Part shown: positions 1 to 7,593 of the stretch, piece after piece
How the letters are laid out: every line of letters starts with the position of its first letter
Numbering within the stretch: position 1 is the stretch's first letter
The notes under the pieces: generated by a model
Told to the model about the DNA's origin: nothing
Databases searched by the model: none
What the model saw: only the letters and a program-made list of their open reading frames with translations
Position numbers and translations under genes: made by a program
Assembly (NCBI GenBank): GCA_052389435.1
Contig: JBQTIB010000040.1
Coordinates: forward strand, 1 to 53,351
DNA: 53,351 bases
DNA from: JBQTKD01 sp052389435
GTDB taxonomy: Bacteria; Actinomycetota; Actinomycetes; Sporichthyales; Sporichthyaceae
Direction of reading: 5' to 3'

Positions 1-159
1 GGCAAGGCGTTCCTGTGGGTCTCCGCGACGCTGCCGGACCAGACCGAGACCACCGTCAACGGTGCGATCCCGACGACCAACACCATTCAGGGCGCGTCGG
101 CCGACCTGGCGTACACCTTCACCGAGAGCCAGCGCGACGCCAACACGACCACCAGCTGA
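1..159 (+). CDS. TasA/camelysin-like secreted subunit, C-terminal part (5' end outside window)
   Basis: The frame is open from the first base and ends with TGA at 157-159, giving the last 52 residues of a protein. They align with the C-terminus of the SipW-dependent protein at 4976-5638: both have a K-(A/T)-(F/Y)-L-x-(V/I)-S strand, an LPxQ(T/D)E turn, a YTFT strand and end in NTTTS or TTTNS. The two are therefore paralogues. By analogy with Bacillus TasA/CalY-type proteins it is probably an exported, beta-rich extracellular subunit, perhaps fibre-forming. The N-terminus, and so the signal-peptide type, cannot be seen. The next gene on the same strand starts 110 bases downstream and encodes a more distant relative. 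Confidence 0.7.
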   Translation, partial: GKAFLWVSATLPDQTETTVNGAIPTTNTIQGASADLAYTFTESQRDANTTTS

Positions 160-269
160 CGCTGGCCTAGCTAGCTCGAACTTCCGCCCGGTGTAGGGGT
201 GGGACCGGATCTCCGGCCCCACCCCGCCGCGGAAAGTCACACAGACCACAGCCGAGGAAGGAGCAGACC

Positions 270-866
270 GTGCACCGCAATCTGAACCGCGCCGCCACCG
301 TCGCCGCGATCCTCGGTCTGTCGTTCACCGCCGGCACCGCCGCCTTCGGCGCAGCCACCACCCGTGCGACCCAGGTGCAGGTGGTCCAGTCGGCGTCTTG
401 GGGCCTGACTCCGTTGGTCAACGACTCCGCTACTGCGCCGGACCTCACGTGGAGCGTCTCGGAGCAGACGTTCACCAGCCCCAAGTTCTTCCGCGTGGTC
501 AACACCGGCAACGCCAACCTGCTCGGGGCCACGTGGAACGTGACCACCAACAACATCCTCACTCCGAACTTCAGGTTCGCGGTCTGCACCGTCCCGTGGT
601 ACGTCAACAACACGGAGAACAACGGCCAGCACGCCGACGGCACCTGCCAGGGGAGCAACCAGGGAACAACCCTCGGTCCCACCGCGGGCATTGGCAACGG
701 GGGCTCGTTCACCAGCACCACGGTCCCGGCTGCCCCCGGTGCGGTCCTCTACGTCCGCATGTTTCCGGACAAGCTGCGCCTCGGCACCCCGTACACCGCC
801 ACGCTGTCGATCCGGGTCAGCTCCGCCACCCAGATCCAGAAGGCCGTCAAGACCGTCAACAGCTGA
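270..866 (+). CDS. Secreted protein, distant TasA/camelysin-like relative
   Basis: 198 aa starting at GTG 270, with a strong ribosome site (AGGAAGGAG at about 255-263). Residues 1-30 look like a Sec signal peptide: a basic start (HRNLNR), a hydrophobic core, and a probable Ala-rich cleavage site near residue 27-29. The mature part is Thr/Asn/Val-rich with no enzyme motif. It shares short blocks with the SipW-dependent protein at 4976-5638: a VVNTGNANL strand against VLTNGGNLTL, and a CTVxW block followed by a second Cys 15-20 residues later. The paired Cys suggest a disulfide. I infer an extracellular structural subunit in the same system. It ends 8 bases from the convergent Hpt gene, and both stop codons lie in one 15-bp palindrome. 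The function is inferred from weak similarity and position. Confidence 0.75.
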   Translation: MHRNLNRAATVAAILGLSFTAGTAAFGAATTRATQVQVVQSASWGLTPLVNDSATAPDLTWSVSEQTFTSPKFFRVVNTGNANLLGATWNVTTNNILTPNFRFAVCTVPWYVNNTENNGQHADGTCQGSNQGTTLGPTAGIGNGGSFTSTTVPAAPGAVLYVRMFPDKLRLGTPYTATLSIRVSSATQIQKAVKTVNS

Positions 867-877
867 CGCTGCGTCAG
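863..877. repeat. 15-bp palindrome CTGAC-N5-GTCAG over two convergent stop codons
   Basis: The sequence CTGACGCTGCGTCAG is a perfect inverted repeat. It contains the TGA of the plus-strand secreted protein (864-866) and the TCA complement of the Hpt stop (874-876). The same CTGAC-N5-GTCAG pattern recurs at 8477, 16434, 17557 and 27098. It may act as a compact bidirectional terminator or a protein-binding site. Confidence 0.6.
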
Positions 878-1182
878 AGTTCGGCGATCGTCGCCCGGAC
901 TCGATGCGCCAGTACTCCCAGAGCGGTCTCCTCCGGCGCTGCCGAGCTGGAGGAGACCACGGTCTGCTCCACCTCGGAGAACACCTCGGAGCCTTCCCTG
1001 CCGTAGGTGCCCAGCGCCCCGGCGAGGACGTGCGCCTCTCGCGCCGCGAGCGACAGGTCCGCCGGTTGTCCGGTCGAGGCGAGCTCCAACTCCCGCAGCA
1101 CCGTCTGTGCGCGCTCCAGCACCAGCGGGCGGTTCTTCGCCCACAGGCCCGCAAGCGCCGCGGCGAGCGCGTCCTCGCCCAC
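874..1182 (-). CDS. Histidine phosphotransfer (Hpt) domain protein
   Basis: 102 aa starting at GTG 1182. The segment REAHVLAGALGTYG (about residues 48-61) matches the Hpt core HxLKGxxxxxG, with His51 the likely phospho-accepting residue. The protein is otherwise helical and Ala/Leu-rich, the usual size for a stand-alone Hpt. In multistep phosphorelays Hpt proteins shuttle phosphate between a hybrid kinase receiver and a second receiver. It is the last of four minus-strand genes: the OmpR-type regulator, hybrid kinase and single receiver lie upstream, and the receiver stop codon ends 2 bases before this start. All relay parts are thus encoded together. No motif other than Hpt is visible. Confidence 0.82.
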   Translation of the reverse strand: MGEDALAAALAGLWAKNRPLVLERAQTVLRELELASTGQPADLSLAAREAHVLAGALGTYGREGSEVFSEVEQTVVSSSSAAPEETALGVLAHRVRATIAEL

Positions 1183-1184
1183 GG

Positions 1185-1559
1185 TCAGGTCCAGCCGAGC
1201 AGGGCGGCCAACTCGGCGCCGAGGGTCATCGGGTCGAACGGCTTCGCCAGCACGCCGACGGCGCCGAGTTCCTCGAGTTCGGCGCGTTCGCGCAGCTGCG
1301 CCTTGGCGGTGAGGAACACGACCGGGACGTCTCGGGTGGCCTCCTGCGCGCGGAGCGCAATGAGGGTCGCGGGTCCGTCCTGACCCGGCATCATCACGTC
1401 GAGCAGTACGGCGTCGAGCCGTTGTGTCGCACCGACCGCGACGGCCTCGGCCCCGGACCCCACCGGTACGATGTCCCAGCCGTGCAGGGATTCCAGCGAC
1501 AGCGCGGCGATCTCGCGAATGTCCGGCTCGTCGTCGACGATCATCACCCGCCGCGTCAC
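1185..1559 (-). CDS. Single-domain response regulator (receiver only)
   Basis: 124 aa, all of it a receiver domain. The acidic pair is Asp9/Asp10, the phospho-acceptor is Asp54 (LLDVMMPG), the switch Thr is 84 (FLTAK) and the conserved Lys is 106 (AKPFDP). No output domain follows, so it acts through a protein partner, like CheY or Spo0F-type receivers. The GTG start at 1559 overlaps the TGA of the hybrid kinase by 4 bases (GTGA), indicating translational coupling. The Hpt gene follows after 2 bases. I infer it exchanges phosphate with that Hpt, either as final effector or as a phosphate sink. Confidence 0.85.
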   Translation of the reverse strand: MTRRVMIVDDEPDIREIAALSLESLHGWDIVPVGSGAEAVAVGATQRLDAVLLDVMMPGQDGPATLIALRAQEATRDVPVVFLTAKAQLRERAELEELGAVGVLAKPFDPMTLGAELAALLGWT

Positions 1560-3556
1560 GACGCGGCTCCGTTCGGCTCGGCCGGGCGCAGCCGCGTGCC
1601 GACTTCGGCGACCACCGAGCGCACCAGGTCCGCTCCCACGGTGCCCTTGACGATGACCGTCGTCGGCCCCAGCGCGAGCCGGCCGATCTTCTCGTCGTCC
1701 ATCTCGTAGGCGGTCGCGATCAGCACCGGCGTTTCCCCGAGCACCGGGTCGGCCCGCAGTCGCTGCACCACGTCGTAGCCCTGACCGTCCGCGAGCTGTA
1801 CGTCGAGCACCAGCAGCGTCGGGTGCAGACGGGTCACCAGCCCAACCGCCTCGTCCACGCCGCGCGCCGACGCCACGTGGTAGCCCTCGGCGCGCAGCGC
1901 CGCCGTCAGCACCTCGACGAGGTCGTCGTCGTCCTCCACCAGTACGACGGTGGGTGCACCGACCGCGTCCGGTCCGGCCTCGCGGGCCGCGATCGCCGGA
2001 ACCGCCGGGAGGGTGATCGTGAACGTCGAGCCGACGCCCAATTCGCTCGCGACGTCGACCCGCCCGCCGTGCAGTTCGACGATGCCCCGCGTGATGGCCA
2101 GGCCCAGCCCGGAGCCGCCCTTGTCCCGCGAGTCGGACAGGTCCGCCTGCTCGAACCGCTCGAAGATGCGGCTCAGCCGACTGCTCGGAATGCCGCGGCC
2201 GGTGTCGGCGATGGAGAGGTGCACCTCGGCGGAATCGGTGTGCACGGCGACCGTCACCGCCCCGCCCGGCGCGGAGAACTTGATGGCGTTGCCGAGCAGG
2301 TTCACCACGGCACGGACGAGGAAGTCGGAGTCCGCCTCGACGTACGCGGCCGTCGAATCGGGCAGCACCACCTCGATCCCCGCCTCGCCCGCCGCTCCGG
2401 CGACGGCGTCCCGCGCGGCCGCGAGCATCGGCGCGAGCGGCTGGACCCGGGTGTGCAGGTCGGCGCGGCCCGCCTCCATCCGTTCCAGGTCGAGGATGTC
2501 GTTGACGAGCCGGACGAGGCGTTCGGTGTTGTCCAGGGCGATCTGGATCAGCCGAGCGCCCTGCGCCTCGAGTTCGCCGAACTTGCCGGAGTTCAGCAGG
2601 CCCAGCGAGCCGCGGATCGAGGTCAGCGGGGTGCGCAGTTCGTGGCTGACCACGGACACGAACTCGGCCTTGAGCCGTTCGACCGCGCGGCGGTCGGAGA
2701 TGTCGGCGAGCGTGACGACGACGCCGAGCACCTCGGAGTCGATCACCAGCGGGGCGGCGGCGTACTCGACCTCGATCCGGCCCGCCCGGGCGGAGTACAG
2801 GACGTCCGGCGAGACCCGCTGCGTGACCCCGGTGCGCAGGGCCGTCGCGATCGGCGAGTCCGCCCACGTCCGCGGCGCCCCGCCGGCGTCGGCGTAGTGG
2901 AACATCTCGGTGAAGTCGCAGCCGACCAGCAGGTCCAGCGAGGTGCCGAGCAACTCCGCCGCGCGGGGGTTCGCGAACGTCACGAACCCGTCGTGGTCGA
3001 GCCCGCAGATCGCGGTGTCGACGAACTGCAGGATCAACTCGTCGCGCTTGTGCAGGGTCCGCAGCACCGCACCGCGGCTGCCGGCGGCCGCGTCGGCGAG
3101 GAGCAGTTCGTTCTCGGCGAGGGCCGCGAGGTCGGCGAGGCGGTCCTGCTCGTCCGCGTCGAGGACCCGCACGCTGCGGTCGAGCAGGCACAGCGTGCCG
3201 ACGACGTGACCGCGAATGCGCAGCGGGTGTCCGAAGTAGCTGCGGTAGCCGTCCTCGGTGACGATCGGATGTCCGGCGAAGCGGGGATCCGCGGTCAGGT
3301 CGGGTACGTAGACGTGCCGGCCGGACAGCAGCACGTACTGGCAGAAGGTGTCGCGCAGCGGGAGGGGGGCGCCGAGGTCGAGACCCACACAGCCCTTGTG
3401 GAACTGCGACTGTTCGTCGAGCAGGTTCACGATCGCCGCCGGGACGTCGAACGTCGCCGCGGCCAGTCGGGCGATGCGGTCGAAGCGTTCCTCGCGGGAC
3501 GGGTGGGCGTGGGTGAGATCGGCCAGCAGCGCGGCGACGTCGTCGTCGAGGGTCAC
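1556..3556 (-). CDS. Hybrid sensor histidine kinase (GAF-PAS-HisKA-HATPase-REC)
   Basis: 666 aa from GTG 3556. Domains in order: a GAF domain (about 20-135), a PAS domain (about 170-290), HisKA with SHELRTP (His305), a HATPase with NLLGNAIKFS (N box), DTGRGIP (G1) and GGSGLGLAI (G2), and a C-terminal receiver (about 535-655) with acidic residues EDDDD, phospho-acceptor Asp585 and Lys in VKG. There is no transmembrane segment, so it should sense a cytoplasmic signal through GAF or PAS. It is a hybrid kinase that would pass phosphate His to Asp internally, then to the Hpt two genes downstream. Both ends overlap neighbours by 4 bases (GTGA), coupling it to the OmpR regulator upstream and the receiver downstream. 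The receiver has KG instead of the usual KP. Confidence 0.9.
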   Translation of the reverse strand: MTLDDDVAALLADLTHAHPSREERFDRIARLAAATFDVPAAIVNLLDEQSQFHKGCVGLDLGAPLPLRDTFCQYVLLSGRHVYVPDLTADPRFAGHPIVTEDGYRSYFGHPLRIRGHVVGTLCLLDRSVRVLDADEQDRLADLAALAENELLLADAAAGSRGAVLRTLHKRDELILQFVDTAICGLDHDGFVTFANPRAAELLGTSLDLLVGCDFTEMFHYADAGGAPRTWADSPIATALRTGVTQRVSPDVLYSARAGRIEVEYAAAPLVIDSEVLGVVVTLADISDRRAVERLKAEFVSVVSHELRTPLTSIRGSLGLLNSGKFGELEAQGARLIQIALDNTERLVRLVNDILDLERMEAGRADLHTRVQPLAPMLAAARDAVAGAAGEAGIEVVLPDSTAAYVEADSDFLVRAVVNLLGNAIKFSAPGGAVTVAVHTDSAEVHLSIADTGRGIPSSRLSRIFERFEQADLSDSRDKGGSGLGLAITRGIVELHGGRVDVASELGVGSTFTITLPAVPAIAAREAGPDAVGAPTVVLVEDDDDLVEVLTAALRAEGYHVASARGVDEAVGLVTRLHPTLLVLDVQLADGQGYDVVQRLRADPVLGETPVLIATAYEMDDEKIGRLALGPTTVIVKGTVGADLVRSVVAEVGTRLRPAEPNGAAS

Positions 3557-4281
3557 GAGGCCTTCGTTCCGTCGAGGATCTCCGGCGCGAGGCGGTACCC
3601 GACGCCGCGCACGGTCACGATCACCTTGGGCGCCCCGCGCTGGGCGAGCTTCTTGCGCAGGTTGGACACGTGCACGTCGACGGCGTGGTCGTCGCCGAAC
3701 CAGCCGCCGCCCCAGACCCGTTCGCGCAGCGCGGCGCGGGTCAGGACGCGCCGCGGCGCCTCGGTGAGCGCGTCGAGGAGGTCGAACTCCATGCGGGTCG
3801 TTTCCACCAGCGCGCCCTCGACGCGGATCTCGCGCGCCTCCGGGTCCACGCTGAGCGGCCCGAACCGGCGGCCGACCTCCTCCGCGGGAGCGGGTTCCGG
3901 CGGCGGAGCGCTGGGCCGGGCGCGGCGCAGCATCGCGTCGACGCGCAGCCCGAGTTCACGGGGCGAGAATGGTTTGGTGACGTAGTCGTCGGCCCCCATC
4001 GTGAGGCCGACGACGCGATCGATCTCGTCCGAGCGTGCGGTGAGCATCAGCACGAACGCCTGGCTGAAGGTGCGCAGCTGGCGGCAGACCTCGACGCCGT
4101 CGACGTCGGGAAGGCTCAGGTCGAGCACGACCACGTCGGGGCACCACTCCCGTGCGACCTCCAACGCGGAGGCGCCTTCGCCGACGACTCTCGTCTCGTA
4201 CCCGCTTGCGTTCAGCACCGCTTCGACGACGTCCGCGATCTCCGGAGCGTCGTCCACCACGAGCACTCGTCCCTTGCCCAT
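3553..4281 (-). CDS. OmpR/PhoB-family response regulator
   Basis: 242 aa from ATG 4281. The N-terminal receiver has acidic residues 10-11, phospho-acceptor Asp54 (VVLDLSLP), Thr81 and Lys103 (TKPFSP). The C-terminal winged helix (about 140-236) has the family end HAVDVHVSNLRKKL and VRGVGYRL. It should be a DNA-binding transcription regulator driven by the hybrid kinase or Hpt encoded just downstream. The in-frame sequence extends upstream of ATG 4281, but homology begins at MGKGRVLVVDD and the extension crosses a terminator hairpin, so I chose 4281. It lies 71 bases after the SipW-type peptidase gene on the same strand, beyond that hairpin. That position makes the exported-protein genes likely targets, though this is not shown. 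Confidence 0.9.
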   Translation of the reverse strand: MGKGRVLVVDDAPEIADVVEAVLNASGYETRVVGEGASALEVAREWCPDVVVLDLSLPDVDGVEVCRQLRTFSQAFVLMLTARSDEIDRVVGLTMGADDYVTKPFSPRELGLRVDAMLRRARPSAPPPEPAPAEEVGRRFGPLSVDPEAREIRVEGALVETTRMEFDLLDALTEAPRRVLTRAALRERVWGGGWFGDDHAVDVHVSNLRKKLAQRGAPKVIVTVRGVGYRLAPEILDGTKAS

Positions 4282-4301
4282 GTCGCCATTCTGCCCAAAC
4301 G

Positions 4302-4338
4302 ACCGCGCCGCCCCCATCGGCAGAGGGGGCGGCGCGGT
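4302..4338 (-). terminator. Hairpin terminator after the SipW-type peptidase gene
   Basis: Bases 4302-4315 and 4325-4338 form a perfect 14-bp G+C-rich stem with a 9-base loop. On the minus strand it begins 15 bases past the peptidase stop codon and is followed by a short T run (GTTTGGG). It should end transcription of the fibre/peptidase operon before the response regulator gene, whose start is at 4281. The weak T tract leaves room for some read-through. Confidence 0.7.
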
Positions 4339-4352
4339 TCGCTGGACCGGAT

Positions 4353-4961
4353 TCAGCGGTCCAGGATCGAACGCTTGATGCCCACCAGGGCGAAGCCGGT
4401 CACGACGATCAGCAGGACCACCCGGAGGCCGGTTCCGCGGGCCAGCAGGCTGAGCTGGCCGAGCTGCGGGACGTCGGCGACGACCTTGGGGACCTTCGCC
4501 GAGTCGATGCGCAGCGTCCACGGGTCCACGACCGGGTTGTTGTCGCCCTTGGTCGTGACGACCGGCAGGCCGTTCTTGGACGTGACGGCGGTGACGCGGT
4601 GCGTGTAGCGCTCGCCGGTCGCCTTTCCGTCCGAGGACGGGATCGGGAGGATCAGCACGTCGCCGACCGCGACCTCGGAGGCGGGGATGGGGCGGGTGAG
4701 CACCAGGTCGCCCGGACCGAAGACCGGCTCCATGCTCTCCGAGAGCACGGGGGAGAAGCCGACGCGCAGCACCACCACGAACACGGCGGCGACGACGCAG
4801 GCCAGCGTCACCGCGGCGAGCAGGATGCCGCTGACGATCCGACGCGCCCGGTACATCCGGGAGACGGGCCGGCGGGCGCGGCGGCTGCGACGCGGTGCGC
4901 TGTCGACCGGTGCCTCGACGGCGACGTCGGCGAGAACGGGACCGGGCTGGAGCAGAGTCAT
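4353..4961 (-). CDS. sipW: SipW-type signal peptidase I (family S26B)
   Basis: 202 aa from ATG 4961. After a basic N-tail there is a transmembrane segment (about 43-66), then the nucleophile motif SESMEP with Ser76. The second catalytic residue is His121 (RYTHRV) rather than Lys, which marks the ER/archaeal/SipW branch instead of ordinary Lep-type bacterial peptidases. A second hydrophobic segment lies at about 178-195. In Bacillus, SipW matures TasA and TapA. Here the gene lies 14 bases after the TasA-like gene on the same strand, so that protein is the obvious substrate. Ordinary housekeeping leader peptidase is unlikely given the His dyad and the context. Confidence 0.88.
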   Translation of the reverse strand: MTLLQPGPVLADVAVEAPVDSAPRRSRRARRPVSRMYRARRIVSGILLAAVTLACVVAAVFVVVLRVGFSPVLSESMEPVFGPGDLVLTRPIPASEVAVGDVLILPIPSSDGKATGERYTHRVTAVTSKNGLPVVTTKGDNNPVVDPWTLRIDSAKVPKVVADVPQLGQLSLLARGTGLRVVLLIVVTGFALVGIKRSILDR

Positions 4962-4975
4962 GTCGATGCGTCCCG

Positions 4976-5638
4976 TCAGCTGTTGGTGGTCGTGGCGGCG
5001 CGCTGGCCGGCGGTGAAGGTGTAGGTCAGCGACACCGTCTGGTTCTGCACGGTGGTCGCAGGGCCGACGCCGTTGGTGCTGACCTCGTCCTGTTCGGGCA
5101 GCTGCAGCGAGATCTGCAGGTAGGTCTTGTCGCCCACGGCGGTCGGCGCGTTGGCGAGCGTCACCGGGTTGGCGGCGAGCACGCTCAGGGCCCGCTGCGT
5201 CACGGCCACGGTGGACGTGCCGCCGCAGACGCCGGTGGTCGCGGTCCACGCGACGGTGCAGCGGTTGACGGTGATCTTCAGGGCCTTCGTGGTGGCCGTG
5301 TCGGTCACCAGCGTCGAACCCGGAACGCTCGCGGTCACGCCGAACGTCGTGCCGGACAGCGTCAGGTTGCCGCCGTTGGTCAGCACCACGTGGCGGTTGA
5401 CGACGTCGCCGGGCGCCAGGCCCGAGATCGACTGGGTCAGGCCGACACCGGTCGGGGCCATCGTCAGCGTGAGGCTGCCGGAGGTCACGGTCTGCGGAGT
5501 CGAGGTCGTGGCGGTCGCGTTGAGCGTCGCCCAGACGCCCTGCCCGGACAGGATCAGGACCGCGGCACCCGCCGCCGCAAAGGCCAACGGCCCCCACGGG
5601 GAACGCCGCCGAGCGGCGCGGTGGGCGATGCGGGTCAT
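4976..5638 (-). CDS. TasA/camelysin-like protein with SipW-type signal peptide
   Basis: 220 aa from ATG 5638, with ribosome site AGAAGGAG. The N-terminus is basic (RIAHRAARRR), followed by a hydrophobic core at about 16-33 and a GVWATLNATAT junction, the layout of SipW-dependent (alternate-type) signal peptides. The mature protein is a Thr/Val/Gly-rich beta protein with an LTLSGTTFGV strand, two Cys (CTVAW ... VCGG) and a YTFTAGQ end. In the TasA/CalY family such proteins form extracellular fibres or surface layers; fibre formation here is inference. It is directly upstream of the dedicated peptidase gene and 41 bases downstream of a possible 44-aa leader ORF. Related proteins are encoded at 1-159 and 270-866. 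Confidence 0.82.
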   Translation of the reverse strand: MTRIAHRAARRRSPWGPLAFAAAGAAVLILSGQGVWATLNATATTSTPQTVTSGSLTLTMAPTGVGLTQSISGLAPGDVVNRHVVLTNGGNLTLSGTTFGVTASVPGSTLVTDTATTKALKITVNRCTVAWTATTGVCGGTSTVAVTQRALSVLAANPVTLANAPTAVGDKTYLQISLQLPEQDEVSTNGVGPATTVQNQTVSLTYTFTAGQRAATTTNS

Positions 5639-5679
5639 GTCCTGCTCCTTCTGTCGAACTCCGACGGGCGGGGAATGGG

Positions 5680-5814
5680 TTAGCGGGGTGCCGGGACGGC
5701 TGCGGTGCGGGCCATCCCCGCCAGTCGGGCGACGGAGGCCCGTCGCTGGCGGCGGCGGCGGACGACGGCGAGGTTCAGGGCTTCGGAACGCCGGCCTGCG
5801 AGCGTCGACTCCAT
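5680..5814 (-). CDS. Possible 44-aa Arg-rich small protein or leader peptide
   Basis: An ATG at 5814 follows an excellent ribosome site (GGAGGT at 5824-5829, spacing 9) and opens a 44-codon frame ending in TAA. The product is basic, with RRRRQRR in the middle, no signal peptide and no Cys. It ends 41 bases before the TasA-like start on the same strand. It could be a regulatory leader, a small nucleic-acid-binding protein, or a chance frame. The ribosome site is the main support, and the codons are ordinary for this genome. I do not recognise a family. Confidence 0.45.
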   Translation of the reverse strand: MESTLAGRRSEALNLAVVRRRRQRRASVARLAGMARTAAVPAPR

Positions 5815-5994
5815 CTGGGTGCCACCTCCGATGCGACCCCCGCTGGGTCGATGGCTCCACACTGCAGAACGCAGATCTGCGGGAACTCCGCCGAACCTCA
5901 AGTTCTCCTCAGGGCGGCCACCCGCCGCCCCGCGCTCCGGGAAACGTCCGGGGCACTACGGTGTACTCGTGGGTAGCCCAGCGGAAGGCCGTCG

Positions 5995-6579
5995 ATGCGG
6001 ATCCTGATGGTGGGACCGCCCGGTGCCGGCAAGGGCACCCAGGCGGTGCGGATCGCCGAGCACTTCGGCCTGACCCACATCTCCTCCGGAGATCTGCTGC
6101 GCAAGCACGTGGCCGAGGAGACCGGCGTCGGGCAGAAGGTCCAGGAGTATCTGACCGCGGGCGACCTGGTTCCGGACGCGATCGTGCTGGACATCCTGCG
6201 CAAGCCGATCGTCGCGGCGAGTGCCGCCGGCGGGTACGTGCTGGACGGGTTTCCGCGCACCGTAGGTCAGTCCGAGGCCGGGTACGCCGTCGCGAAGGAG
6301 CTCGGCACGGCCGTGCAGGTCGTCGTGCACCTGGCGGTTCCGCGCGAGGAGCTCATTCGCCGCATGCTGGCCCGCGGCGCGCAGTCCGGCCGCAGCGACG
6401 ACAACCTGCAGGTCATCGAGCACCGCATCGACGTCTACGACTCGCTGACCGTTCCACTGCTCGACTACTACCGCGAGCGCGAAACGGTTCTGGACTTCGA
6501 CGGCGCGCAGCCGATGGACGAGGTCACCGCCGCGGTCATCGCCAAGCTGGAAGAGCTGCGCCCAGTACTCGACGGCTGA
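5995..6579 (+). CDS. adk: Adenylate kinase
   Basis: 194 aa from ATG 5995, with GGAAGG ribosome site at 5980-5985. The P-loop GPPGAGKGTQ is at about 8-17, followed by the AMP-binding helix (SSGDLLR) and the DGFPRTV motif. It catalyses ATP + AMP = 2 ADP in the cytosol. The LID region is the short form (RGAQSGRSDDN) with no zinc-binding Cys, as in many actinobacterial enzymes of 180-195 aa. It is not in the usual secY-adk-map ribosomal context but stands alone, divergent from the fibre operon and upstream of a diguanylate cyclase. It may be a second copy; the rest of the genome would decide. Confidence 0.93.
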   Translation: MRILMVGPPGAGKGTQAVRIAEHFGLTHISSGDLLRKHVAEETGVGQKVQEYLTAGDLVPDAIVLDILRKPIVAASAAGGYVLDGFPRTVGQSEAGYAVAKELGTAVQVVVHLAVPREELIRRMLARGAQSGRSDDNLQVIEHRIDVYDSLTVPLLDYYRERETVLDFDGAQPMDEVTAAVIAKLEELRPVLDG

Positions 6580-6674
6580 TTGCACCCGCAGCGGAGCCGA
6601 GCGCGCGGCGGGTTGGTCGGTCGCCGAAGTCGATTCACAATGGGATGGACCCTTTCGTCCGACCGGAAGAGCCC

Positions 6675-7556
6675 ATGACCCAGCCCGAGGTGCCCGCGAA
6701 CCTCTACGAGGACGCGTTCGACCACGCACCCGTCGGGATGGCGCTGCTGGACGTCGCGGGGCGCTGGTTCCGCGTCAACGCGGCACTGGGTCGCATGCTC
6801 GGCTACCCGCCCGCGGAACTGCTCGCGATCGCGCCGCCGAGCCTGCAGCACCCCGAGGACCTCGAGGCCGACGAGCAGGCCGCGCGCGAACTCGCCGCCG
6901 GAGCCCCGTCGGTCACCGTGGACCAGCGGTACCGGCACCGGGACGGGAACGTCGTGTGGGTCCGTCGCCGCACCAGCCTCGTGCGGGACCCGGCCGGGCT
7001 GCCGGAGTACGTCGTCGCCGGGTACGAGGACATCGGCGCCCGGCGCACCGAGGACGCCCGGCTCATGCACCTGGCGTTGCACGACCCGCTGACCGGCCTG
7101 GCCAACCGCGCCCTGCTCGACGACCGCCTCGCGCAGGCCATCGCGCAGCGCGATCGCGACGGCGGCGTGCTCGTCGTCCTGTTCTGCGACGTCGACGGGC
7201 TCAAGGCCATCAACGACCGCCACGGCCACCCGTTCGGGGACAAGGTGCTGGTCACGGTCGCGCAGCGGCTCGTCGGACAGGTCCGCAGCGGCGACACCGT
7301 GGCCCGCTTCGGCGGCGACGAGTTCGTCCTCGTGTGCAACCTCAAGTCCGACACCGGCGCCGCGAGCATGGCCGCGCGCCTCACCGCCGGGCTCGAGGGA
7401 CCGCCCCCGCTGACCGCGCCGGACGGCACCAGCGTCCCGATTCGCGTGAGCGTCGGGCAGGAGACCGGCAGTGCCGACGTGCTCGACGCCTCGCTGCTGC
7501 TGGCGGAGGCGGACCGAGCCATGTACGTCGCGAAACGAAGTCGTGACCGCGCCTGA
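6675..7556 (+). CDS. PAS-GGDEF diguanylate cyclase
   Basis: 293 aa from ATG 6675; ATG 6645 in the same frame is an alternative start. An N-terminal PAS domain (about 8-125, with a PAC-like RYRHRDGNVVWV strand) precedes a GGDEF domain (about 135-290) opening with HDPLTGLANR. The active-site loop RFGGDEF is intact, so it should make cyclic di-GMP from GTP. No typical RxxD inhibitory site is evident before the GGDEF. No transmembrane segment is present, so the PAS would sense a cytoplasmic cue. Cyclic di-GMP commonly controls matrix production, and the nearby fibre genes are suggestive, but no direct link is visible. Confidence 0.92.
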   Translation: MTQPEVPANLYEDAFDHAPVGMALLDVAGRWFRVNAALGRMLGYPPAELLAIAPPSLQHPEDLEADEQAARELAAGAPSVTVDQRYRHRDGNVVWVRRRTSLVRDPAGLPEYVVAGYEDIGARRTEDARLMHLALHDPLTGLANRALLDDRLAQAIAQRDRDGGVLVVLFCDVDGLKAINDRHGHPFGDKVLVTVAQRLVGQVRSGDTVARFGGDEFVLVCNLKSDTGAASMAARLTAGLEGPPPLTAPDGTSVPIRVSVGQETGSADVLDASLLLAEADRAMYVAKRSRDRA

Positions 7557-7593
7557 GCACTGCCACCGCCTCCCAGGTGCGAAAATCCCGCAC

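Noticed and set aside
1424..3985. Long plus-strand open frame across the kinase operon
   Set aside because: It is antisense to the GAF-PAS-kinase and regulator genes, encodes only Arg/Gly-rich sequence without motifs, and has no ribosome site; such frames are common in G+C-rich DNA.
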